A stretch of 44,530 nt of DNA from a virus: positions 1 to 44,530 of the IMG/VR virus record IMGVR_UViG_3300042888_000872; one strand, given 5' to 3'. The position numbers and the translations under genes were made by a program. Below are positions 39,519 through 44,530 of the stretch, in pieces. Under the pieces are notes generated by a model. That model made no database searches. It worked only from the letters and a program-made list of their open reading frames with translations, and was not told where the DNA came from. Within the stretch, counting starts at the first letter, position 1. The number at the start of each line of letters is the position of its first letter.

Positions 39519-39734
39519 TTACCAGTCGCCAGCACCTGTGTCTGCTGTGTTCATAACACCACATTCTACACATTCTACATAGACTTCTTCATCTCTGCGA
39601 CCGGCAACTGCATCAACATTCTCGTTGTACACTTCGCACGACTTGCATTCGAATGAAACACTAACCTCAACTTCATCATCCCAAGGGGTTGAAAGTTTCC
39701 AGCCATCGTAGCCACCGCCAATATCATAACTCAT
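39519..39734 (-). CDS. Small zinc-ribbon protein, 71 residues
   Basis: This protein starts MSYDIGGGYDGWKLSTPWDD, then has two CxxC knuckles, CKSC and CVEC, about 20 residues apart. It is acidic, and the knuckles probably bind one zinc. ATG 39734 lies directly after the ssb stop with GGGGTG as SD. No family is recognised. Confidence 0.65.
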   Translation of the reverse strand: MSYDIGGGYDGWKLSTPWDDEVEVSVSFECKSCEVYNENVDAVAGRRDEEVYVECVECGVMNTADTGAGDW

Positions 39735-39736
39735 AA

Positions 39737-40129
39737 TTACACCCCACAATTGTTGCATGAGCAACTGTGTGGAGCTGGCAGATCTTGCGCAGGGGTAGCG
39801 TTAGGCGTGTAAGTTGTTCTAGTAAACACCGATGATCCGTAGTTCATGTCGTGCCCAATGCTTGTGGCTTCGACTTCTACTGATGTCCCACCGCGTTCAC
39901 CATTGTCCCAGTCGCGAATGCGTAGGTTTCCGGTAATAACAACGCGGTCGCCCTTGCTAGCGCTCATAGCAACATTTACTGCTAGGGCTCTAAACGAAGT
40001 GATGGTAAACCAATTTGTGTTATCGTCGGCTTCTGAAGCTAAACGGAACGATGTAATCGGCAGACCATCTTGGGTTACAAGATGGCGTGGTGTTGTGGCT
40101 ACTAAGCCGGTGATAGTAATTTCTGACAT
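39737..40129 (-). CDS. ssb: Single-stranded DNA-binding protein
   Basis: This 130-residue OB-fold protein has the SSB pattern: ITITGLVATTPRHLVTQDGL, then SFRLASEA, NWFTITSFRALAVNVAMSAS, and GDRVVITGNLRIRDWDNGER. It protects single-stranded DNA in replication and recombination. The usual acidic C-terminal tip that binds partner proteins is missing; the tail instead ends in HSCSCNNCGV. The AAGGAG SD and a TTGCAT-17-TAGCAT promoter lie upstream. Confidence 0.85.
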   Translation of the reverse strand: MSEITITGLVATTPRHLVTQDGLPITSFRLASEADDNTNWFTITSFRALAVNVAMSASKGDRVVITGNLRIRDWDNGERGGTSVEVEATSIGHDMNYGSSVFTRTTYTPNATPAQDLPAPHSCSCNNCGV

Positions 40130-40161
40130 AATTTTTTCTCCTTATTTATTGTCGTATTTCA

Positions 40162-40190
40162 ATGCTACACTAAAAATTGCATTTATGCAA
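40162..40190 (-). promoter_or_regulatory. Leftward ssb promoter TTGCAT-17-TAGCAT with overlapping palindrome
   Basis: On the minus strand TTGCAT (40190-40185) and TAGCAT (40167-40162) are 17 bases apart. The -35 is part of an inverted repeat TTGCAT-AA-ATGCAA, a possible operator. It has the same -10 as the Sak4-gene promoter. Confidence 0.5.
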
Positions 40191-40192
40191 AT

Positions 40193-40462
40193 CTAGTTCT
40201 TGAAGTCCCAAGTCAATTGGTCAAGCAATTCACAGAGATCGTTCTCATTCACGACCGCATCCTTGAATGCCTGTGAACAATCACACGCAAACCAGTCAAT
40301 CTCATAGCCATCAAAATCTGAATGATAAAGTTTGATAACCACAAGCTCGGGCGCATCAGCATCTGGTGCAGTCCACTCAAAGCGGATCAATCTGCTCCAC
40401 GCCAAAGTTTCCTCTTGCGAATGCTTTATTGCGATGTTGTTTTCCTTGATGTCATTATTCAT
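40193..40462 (-). CDS. Hypothetical protein, 89 residues
   Basis: This acidic soluble protein starts MNNDIKENNIAIKHSQEETL, with a middle LIRFEWTAPDADAPELVVIK and an end DLCELLDQLTWDF. It starts inside the end of the upstream 51-residue gene. No family is recognised. Confidence 0.6.
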   Translation of the reverse strand: MNNDIKENNIAIKHSQEETLAWSRLIRFEWTAPDADAPELVVIKLYHSDFDGYEIDWFACDCSQAFKDAVVNENDLCELLDQLTWDFKN

Positions 40463-40610
40463 TGTTATCACCAAGAACCTCTGTTAGCTCCCAGATGCGA
40501 TGAACCAAAGCATCTAGAATGTTCTCTTTGGCATTTTCATCCCAACCAATGTCCTGTTCAAGATCCGCGATAACCTGCTTATAGGCTAATACTAATTCCG
40601 CATTACTCAT
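40455..40610 (-). CDS. Small helical protein, 51 residues
   Basis: ATG 40610 opens a 51-codon frame, MSNAELVLAYKQVIADLEQD, with the C-terminal half DALVHRIWELTEVLGDNNE. It overlaps both neighbouring genes by 8 bases, has an SD (GGAG) upstream and fills the gap completely. It is helical; function unknown. Confidence 0.65.
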   Translation of the reverse strand: MSNAELVLAYKQVIADLEQDIGWDENAKENILDALVHRIWELTEVLGDNNE

Positions 40611-40914
40611 TTGTTTCTCCTTGCTTGGCTTCCACCATTTGATTTAGCATGACGCACACTCTCGCAAGTGTTTCAATAACATGCTGGTTAGTTTTGATCT
40701 CTGCATCACTGGTCGCTTTACGCCAGCCACCGAACTTCTCGTCATAGATGGTATCTACATTATCGATGTCTGCGCTAACGCTAAACATTCCGGTGTGCAG
40801 GTTGTAGCGCACGACTGTATTGATGTCGAACGGATACTGCTTACCCAGCGTCTTTTGGAACGCAGGATGCTTCGCCTTAGCTTCGGCAATTTTTTGCTCT
40901 TTAGATTTACTCAT
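40603..40914 (-). CDS. Hypothetical protein, 103 residues
   Basis: This protein starts MSKSKEQKIAEAKAKHPAFQ, followed by FDINTVVRYNLHTGMFSVSA and a helical end VIETLARVCVMLNQMVEAKQ. AAGGAG precedes the ATG. It overlaps the upstream gene by 8 bases. No family is recognised. Confidence 0.6.
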   Translation of the reverse strand: MSKSKEQKIAEAKAKHPAFQKTLGKQYPFDINTVVRYNLHTGMFSVSADIDNVDTIYDEKFGGWRKATSDAEIKTNQHVIETLARVCVMLNQMVEAKQGETNE

Positions 40915-41137
40915 TGTTTTCTCCTTGTAAGGTTAGTGCTTCTTGTTCGGTTAGTTCTCTTACTGCAAAAGGATCAGATAACATCTCCGTACCTTTTACA
41001 AAAATTATGTCGCAGTCCTGCAACTCATTCACATTGGTTTTGCCATTCAAAAATTCCCTAGCATCTTCAATAGTGTCTGCATCAAACACAATTTCGTATT
41101 TTGCGGTCTGCCACATTGTTATTGCATACTTAGCCAT
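40907..41137 (-). CDS. Hypothetical protein, 76 residues
   Basis: This protein starts MAKYAITMWQTAKYEIVFDA and has the pattern FDADTIEDAREFLN, resembling the short beta-alpha-beta modules of phage early proteins. It ends with EQEALTLQGENNE. GGAG lies 8 bases upstream of ATG 41137. Function unknown. Confidence 0.6.
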   Translation of the reverse strand: MAKYAITMWQTAKYEIVFDADTIEDAREFLNGKTNVNELQDCDIIFVKGTEMLSDPFAVRELTEQEALTLQGENNE

Positions 41138-41324
41138 TTTCATCTCCATAACATTCGGTACATCCATAACCCTCTACGAGTTCGTAGAGATCTTTATCTT
41201 CATCGAGTACCCAACTTACCGCTTCTGGGTAAGTAGATACTGTGATACGATCCACAAATCGACCAGAGCCGAATGATGTGTCCTCATAACACCATACACA
41301 CTTATTGCCAATATCCAAAATCAC
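41130..41324 (-). CDS. Hypothetical protein, 64 residues
   Basis: This protein starts at GTG 41324, overlapping the upstream stop by 4 bases (GTGA). It reads MILDIGNKCVWCYEDTSFGS, with CVWC and later CTEC as two Cys pairs about 46 residues apart that could bind one metal ion. Acidic; no family is recognised. Confidence 0.6.
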   Translation of the reverse strand: MILDIGNKCVWCYEDTSFGSGRFVDRITVSTYPEAVSWVLDEDKDLYELVEGYGCTECYGDENG

Positions 41325-41731
41325 AGGTTGAACTCGCTTTCAACTGCGGTCAAAAAGGTCTTTACAGCTTCGCCATACGCTAAAATAAACGCAAGGTTCT
41401 TGGCATCAACAGTAGATACAAAGTTGTCGCTATCAGTGCCGACACCTGTAATCAGCACATTACCGCGGACTACATCTACTTGGTTTTGATAAATAGTCCT
41501 GATAATCATTGTTGCAATCGGGTTAACTGGCAAACTGTGGTAGTCCGCATCGTCCTTACTGCTCCAAATAACTTCTGGGCTAGCGGTTAGGTACACTTCC
41601 CAAGGCTCAGGAGCCACCACAAACGACTTGATGAAGTCATGGGCAACAACTGCCGGTCGAGGTAAACCAACCTGCATCACCTGCCCCTTAGTAGTAATGG
41701 CAATAGCCTGCTTGATATCTTGTTCAGTCAT
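41321..41731 (-). CDS. Hypothetical protein, 136 residues (weak DUF3846-like pattern)
   Basis: This protein has IAITTKGQVMQVGLPRPAVV near the start, SLPVNPIATMIIRTIYQ in the middle and VVRGNVLITGVGTDSDNF. The order is weakly like DUF3846 proteins of phages. The ATG 41731 has a GGAG SD. Function unknown. Confidence 0.6.
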   Translation of the reverse strand: MTEQDIKQAIAITTKGQVMQVGLPRPAVVAHDFIKSFVVAPEPWEVYLTASPEVIWSSKDDADYHSLPVNPIATMIIRTIYQNQVDVVRGNVLITGVGTDSDNFVSTVDAKNLAFILAYGEAVKTFLTAVESEFNL

Positions 41732-41924
41732 TTTGTTCTCCAATCGAATAGTCAATAAATAGTGCAAAGATCAGTGCGCCCATCACCCAACCAGTGAGAG
41801 ATGCCTGCCCTGCGAGTTCGTGATGCAACTCAAAGTTATGCATGTTCTGCACCATCTGGATCACTGTGAATAGCCAGTGCCCAGACATCAGTAGCAATAG
41901 TCCAGCAAGAATTAGTCTAAGCAT
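41724..41924 (-). CDS. Small membrane protein, 66 residues
   Basis: ATG 41924 overlaps the upstream stop. The protein has two hydrophobic segments, MLRLILAGLLLLMSG and TGWVMGALIFALFIDY, separated by a polar part with His and Asn. Likely two spans. Function unknown. Confidence 0.6.
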   Translation of the reverse strand: MLRLILAGLLLLMSGHWLFTVIQMVQNMHNFELHHELAGQASLTGWVMGALIFALFIDYSIGEQND

Positions 41925-42150
41925 TAGGCAACTCCCAATCATTAGTTAGCGCGACAATCTCTTGATACTTCTGCTGAATGCCTGCAAGCAAGCTCTCAAC
42001 ATACTTGGCTTCGAGCACCATTGCCCCTGTGTGAGCTTCTGGTAGTGAACGACCTGTACCAAACCATTCAGCAAGGTTGCTAGCCATCATCTCGATGTCA
42101 ATTTCGCGGTCAAGAATTTCAAGTTCAACTGCATCAGTCAATTTACGCAT
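41917..42150 (-). CDS. Hypothetical helical protein, 77 residues
   Basis: This protein starts MRKLTDAVELEILDREIDIE, then ASNLAEWFGTGRSLPEAHTG, then YVESLLAGIQQKYQEIVAL. All-helical, acidic. It overlaps the previous stop by 8 bases. No family is recognised. Confidence 0.6.
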   Translation of the reverse strand: MRKLTDAVELEILDREIDIEMMASNLAEWFGTGRSLPEAHTGAMVLEAKYVESLLAGIQQKYQEIVALTNDWELPNA

Positions 42151-42562
42151 TACCGACCACCGCCTGAGTGTTTTCTAGGCTTGACTTGATGATGTCAATT
42201 AGGGTGTTCACATTCACGCCATTGTTGATGTCGTTCTGTGGCCTTACCTCCATTTGGTCAATCTGCTCAAGTGCAAAGATCAGTGAACGCCACTCACCCA
42301 TGCGCATTGCCACCGGCTTGTGTTCTGCCCTAGTCATGCCATTAGATTTTGCGCGCTCCTTTGAAGTAGCGAGCACTACCATGTTCTCAACCTCTGCGTT
42401 GATAAAGTCGGCAATGACATTATCAAAGTTGGTAGGTTCTGTTTGTTTGCCCAAAAGCTCCACCATGTCGGCAGGATCGATATCTGATGTGGTTGTGCCT
42501 ACAACTTGGTAGACCTGTGTTTCGTCGTCGAAGCCGACAACTGTGTATAAGGTGTTTTTCAT
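42143..42562 (-). CDS. Possible internal-start product (C-terminal domain)
   Basis: ATG 42562 lies in frame, with AAGGAG eight bases upstream, better than most SDs in this arm. The product would be 139 residues beginning MKNTLYTVVGFDDETQ. It coincides with the border between the Cys-rich part and the second domain, as if two genes had fused without loss of the inner start. Use of this start is inferred. Confidence 0.45.
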   Translation of the reverse strand: MKNTLYTVVGFDDETQVYQVVGTTTSDIDPADMVELLGKQTEPTNFDNVIADFINAEVENMVVLATSKERAKSNGMTRAEHKPVAMRMGEWRSLIFALEQIDQMEVRPQNDINNGVNVNTLIDIIKSSLENTQAVVGNA

Positions 42563-42799
42563 TTGCGTATCTCCTTGTTGTTGTGTTGTATTTGTTTCAG
42601 GTGAAGTCTGGTTATTGTTAAAGTCTGCGACAACGCCAAAGCTAAGGTCGCATGTACCGCATTCGCTAGATGAACTAACGCCATCCTCGTAAGGCGTATC
42701 TGCGCCACAGGTTGAGCATTGGTAGATGCAGAATTGGCATGTTTCATTGTAGTCATAGTGGACTGGGTTATCACCGCAGTAAGCGCATGTTGGGTTCAT
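42143..42799 (-). CDS. Two-zinc-ribbon protein with separate C-terminal domain
   Basis: This 218-residue protein starts MNPTCAYCGDNPVHYDYNET and has eight Cys in four CxxC-type pairs within the first 50 residues, giving one or two zinc ribbons. A Gln/Asn/Thr-rich linker follows, then a domain from about residue 80 (MKNTLYTVVGFDDETQVYQV). ATG 42799 has an AAGGAG SD. The linker DNA itself contains a second AAGGAG and ATG at 42562, so the C-terminal domain may also be made alone. Confidence 0.65.
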   Translation of the reverse strand: MNPTCAYCGDNPVHYDYNETCQFCIYQCSTCGADTPYEDGVSSSSECGTCDLSFGVVADFNNNQTSPETNTTQQQGDTQMKNTLYTVVGFDDETQVYQVVGTTTSDIDPADMVELLGKQTEPTNFDNVIADFINAEVENMVVLATSKERAKSNGMTRAEHKPVAMRMGEWRSLIFALEQIDQMEVRPQNDINNGVNVNTLIDIIKSSLENTQAVVGNA

Positions 42800-42830
42800 A
42801 ATTCTCTCCTTGTTGCATCGAATGTGGGCG

Positions 42831-43095
42831 ACCATATTCAATGAATTGTTATGTTTTGTATTATTTATTGTTGTAATAAATATAATACACTATTTTGGTT
42901 TATTATTCCTAATAATACAAAATGTTGATAAAAAAGTTATTCTTTTGTTATTTAGTTGTTTTTGGATCAATTTTGCTCATTGAATATGGTTAGAAATTGG
43001 ATAAAAGCTAACCACATCCAATGAAACTGATGAAGATCTTGGAACATGCTATCTATATACATTATATATAATTATATTATTTATATAAATAATGT
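42831..43095. promoter_or_regulatory. AT-rich intergenic region with nested inverted repeats (possible early operator or origin)
   Basis: Nearly 260 bases have no gene. ACCATATTCAATGA (42831-42844) is exactly inverted at 42977-42990, and a related copy ACCACATCCAATGA sits at 43011-43024. Nested inside, TGGTTAG/CTAACCA (42987-42993 with 43008-43014) and ATTGGAT/ATCCAAT (42996-43002 with 43016-43022) form further inverted repeats. A very AT-rich palindromic stretch with TATACATTAT and ATAATGTATA ends lies at about 43055-43097. Several TATTAT and TATAAT boxes are present on the minus strand. It may be an operator with promoter, or a melting region of an origin. Confidence 0.5.
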
Positions 43096-43105
43096 ATAGA
43101 GGGGG

Positions 43106-44167
43106 CTAGTCCCAAAAATCTCTATCGGTCTGGTCGGCAAAACTTGAGTAATCTCTGCGACCACGAATGGGTGGTAAATAGCCCATCTCGACTAAATCAT
43201 CGAATGAACCCATGAACTGCCCATCAAGGTCAAAGTACTCACCGAACTCATTTACAGTGTAATTCTCGACCGGTGGAAACTCGCTGACAAGACTTGGAAC
43301 ATCGCCATCATACTCCTCGTCATACCAATCAGCTGGGATAAATACATCACCCAAATCTGATGCAACATAACGACCGCCAGCTGACGGAACTGCGCAAGTT
43401 GGATCAGACTTATTGCCCGAAGTCATGTTGCGGTAATACGAAGTTGAATAATTAAACTTCTCTTCATACTCGCGGTTCTGCGCAGGCAACGCTTCTACTG
43501 TGTCAAGACGACCAGCTCGAACAGTTAGCAATGTGCGTTCCGGAACATTCTCTAAATAGATTGGCTTCTGCCCGATAGCCTTGAGCGCAGACATAAGAAT
43601 GCTCTCTGTCGATGCGAACACGAACGAACCATCTTTTAGCTGAGCAACACACAACGGACTGTGTGAGATACGCGCAACCTTAAGGGTCATGCGTTCAGCT
43701 TCGTCAAGCCATGCAACGCTAGCATCGCCATCGAGCATCTCTAACTTAGACAAGTCATTTGGATATTGAGATAGCAATGCAGGGATAACAGAACTGTCTA
43801 CCTCTGGAAGTTTGGCATCGATGTAATTGCGGACTGTGTTGTGGTTATAGATCACGCCATTGTGTACTAGGGCAATCTGGCTATCCGGAGATAGAACAGG
43901 GTGGTTATTAGCCATAACCTTGATAGACCCATGAGTAGCGTAGCGAGTGTGCAAGACTGCAACATGGGCTTCTTTGGGCATAGTCTTAAGGTTAAGACGA
44001 GCACCAGCGACATCATTCTTGAATAAGCCTGAGCCAGCTTTTGACTGCCAAGCGAAACCTGATGCCTGATTACCGCGGACATCCATCTCTACAAGTAGAG
44101 CATGAGATAACCTGCGTGGATTGATTTTTGAATTGTTTGATAATGAGAAACCTGCGATTGAACACAT
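43106..44167 (-). CDS. Class II glutamine amidotransferase (Ntn-type)
   Basis: This 353-residue protein has the glutaminase domain of the PurF/GlmS type. Cys2 right after the initiator Met (MCSIAGFS) is the nucleophile. TRYATHGS, ANNHPVLS and VHNGVIYNHNTVRNYI are the classic motifs, and DGDASVAWLD follows. It should release ammonia from glutamine. No synthase or sugar-isomerase partner domain is visible; the last 120 residues (rich in Asp, Tyr and Gly) are unassigned. The start is set at ATG 44167, which puts Cys at position 2; ATG 44173 has better SD spacing but would need propeptide removal. Confidence 0.8.
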   Translation of the reverse strand: MCSIAGFSLSNNSKINPRRLSHALLVEMDVRGNQASGFAWQSKAGSGLFKNDVAGARLNLKTMPKEAHVAVLHTRYATHGSIKVMANNHPVLSPDSQIALVHNGVIYNHNTVRNYIDAKLPEVDSSVIPALLSQYPNDLSKLEMLDGDASVAWLDEAERMTLKVARISHSPLCVAQLKDGSFVFASTESILMSALKAIGQKPIYLENVPERTLLTVRAGRLDTVEALPAQNREYEEKFNYSTSYYRNMTSGNKSDPTCAVPSAGGRYVASDLGDVFIPADWYDEEYDGDVPSLVSEFPPVENYTVNEFGEYFDLDGQFMGSFDDLVEMGYLPPIRGRRDYSSFADQTDRDFWD

Positions 44168-44212
44168 ATGCATCACCTAGTCCTTTTCTTGTTAGTTGTG
44201 AATTGTTATTAC

Positions 44213-44248
44213 ATTATATAGTTTAGTCGAATTCTGGTTGGTTGTCAA
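44213..44248 (-). promoter_or_regulatory. Leftward promoter TTGACA-17-TAAACT
   Basis: On the minus strand TTGACA (44248-44243), a 17-base spacer and TAAACT (44225-44220) lead to the amidotransferase gene about 50 bases downstream. A TATAAT (44218-44213) partly follows and could also be used. The consensus -35 and spacing make this one of the strongest leftward promoters. Confidence 0.7.
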
Positions 44249-44261
44249 ATTGAGTGGTTGA

Positions 44262-44371
44262 TTAGAAAGCGGGGGAGCAACCTGATCCAACCAAAAATCA
44301 TGCTCAAGTCCAGCTGAAAGATATAAAACCGGAGAGAGTGGTTGCTCACCCTAGCGCCATTATTTGCGCCT
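44262..44371 (-). ncRNA. Structured leader or small RNA upstream of the amidotransferase promoter
   Basis: On the minus strand a transcript from the promoter at 44378-44406 would start near 44371. It contains GAGCAACC (44347-44340) pairing exactly with GGTTGCTC (44282-44275), extended by GGG/CCC with one bulge: an 11-bp closing helix. Inside is a smaller TCCGG/CTGGA hairpin. It has no ORF, and another promoter lies downstream, so it may be a separate small RNA or part of a long leader. No known RNA family was recognised. Confidence 0.45.
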
Positions 44372-44377
44372 AAGAAG

Positions 44378-44406
44378 ATTATGACAGCTTTACATAACAT
44401 TGTCAA
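44378..44406 (-). promoter_or_regulatory. Leftward promoter TTGACA-17-CATAAT
   Basis: On the minus strand TTGACA (44406-44401), a 17-base spacer and CATAAT (44383-44378) make a near-consensus promoter. It drives the structured RNA region and, if not terminated, the amidotransferase gene. It is back to back with the rightward promoter at 44441. Confidence 0.7.
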
Positions 44407-44440
44407 TACGAAACGCCCAAATAAATAAATAAGTTTCAGC

Positions 44441-44469
44441 TTGACAAAGATCTCCGGCCTGTGTTATAC
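44441..44469 (+). promoter_or_regulatory. Rightward promoter TTGACA-17-TTATAC at the window edge
   Basis: TTGACA (44441-44446), a 17-base spacer and TTATAC (44464-44469), or TATACG at 18 bases, form a near-consensus rightward promoter. Its target lies outside the window. If the genome closes on itself this would feed the small and large terminase genes. The divergent promoters are separated by AAATAAATAAATAAG (44419-44433). Confidence 0.65.
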
Positions 44470-44530
44470 GCGTGTGCGCCTGCTCCTTATTAAGATCCGC
44501 GAATTCGACCAATTTAGGAACTCGCGCTCG

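Larger units (their letters stand above)
44177..44530. other. Gene-free regulatory region at the right edge
   Basis: These 354 bases hold no ORF with a start, an SD and coding character on either strand. They contain two leftward promoters, one rightward promoter, the structured RNA segment and a tandem AAAT run. The last 60 bases (after 44470) show nothing I can interpret, except that they would be the 5' leader of the rightward transcript. Confidence 0.7.

Noticed and set aside
40681-41061. 126-residue plus-strand ORF with hydrophobic Leu/Val repeats
   Set aside because: Antisense to two coupled leftward genes; the Leu/Val run mirrors SD and Gln/Glu codons on the other strand.
44177-44530. 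attP site or integrase-linked core in the right-edge region
   Set aside because: No integrase gene, no tRNA-matching core, and the region is explained by promoters and an RNA structure.

Overview
The window is most of the genome of a tailed, siphovirus-type double-stranded DNA phage of an actinobacterium. The host group is inferred from a WhiB-family regulator, actinophage-style head and tail genes, TANNNT-type -10 boxes and several start codons without a Shine-Dalgarno (SD) site. The moderate-to-low GC of the DNA suggests a low-GC aquatic actinobacterium, but this is inference. No integrase, excisionase, repressor or att site was recognised, so a lytic phage is more likely. No DNA polymerase was recognised either.

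Rightward late arm (1 to about 24.4 kb). In order: the 3' end of the large terminase, a structured RNA-like element, portal, capsid protease with scaffold, decoration protein, major capsid protein, terminator, a very large collagen-like fibre, head-tail connectors, tail terminator, major tail protein, tail assembly chaperones (with a textbook -1 frameshift heptamer), tape measure, minor tail proteins, a receptor-binding-type protein, and a lysis cassette (M23 endolysin and two membrane proteins). At least eight gene junctions carry a recurring -10-like box, mostly GGTANNNT. At several genes it lies 6-8 nt before a start codon with no SD, which points to leaderless transcripts.

Leftward early arm (24.4 to 44.2 kb). 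This arm meets the late arm at a bidirectional terminator. Read from right to left it holds: a class II glutamine amidotransferase; an AT-rich intergenic region with inverted repeats; a run of small proteins; SSB; HTH protein; SNF2-type helicase; an envelope-related cassette (NlpC/P60 lipoprotein, 38-residue Cys-rich peptide, prepilin-peptidase-like protein, mini membrane proteins); DUF3310 protein; WhiB; Cas4-like exonuclease; Sak4-like ATPase; DUF669-like protein; primase/ATPase; HTH protein; beta-class DNA methyltransferase; RuvC-like nuclease; an HTH plus Trm1-like methyltransferase; metallophosphoesterase; and zinc-ribbon proteins. Most genes overlap by 4-20 bases, so they form long operons. 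Five real genes of about 38-55 codons in this arm, and one of 51 codons in the late arm, are easy to miss.

The right edge (44.2-44.5 kb) has no gene. It carries two leftward TTGACA promoters, one rightward TTGACA promoter, and a structured segment likely transcribed as a leader or small RNA. If the genome is circular or circularly permuted, the rightward promoter would feed the late arm through a small terminase gene outside the window.

The least expected items are: a phage-encoded prepilin peptidase beside an NlpC/P60 lipoprotein; a primase leader RNA with a T-arm-like hairpin and a loop complementary to the gene's own SD; a leaderless Cys-Cys-Cys mini-ORF followed by a terminator after the capsid gene; and a 1812-residue fibre placed among head genes.
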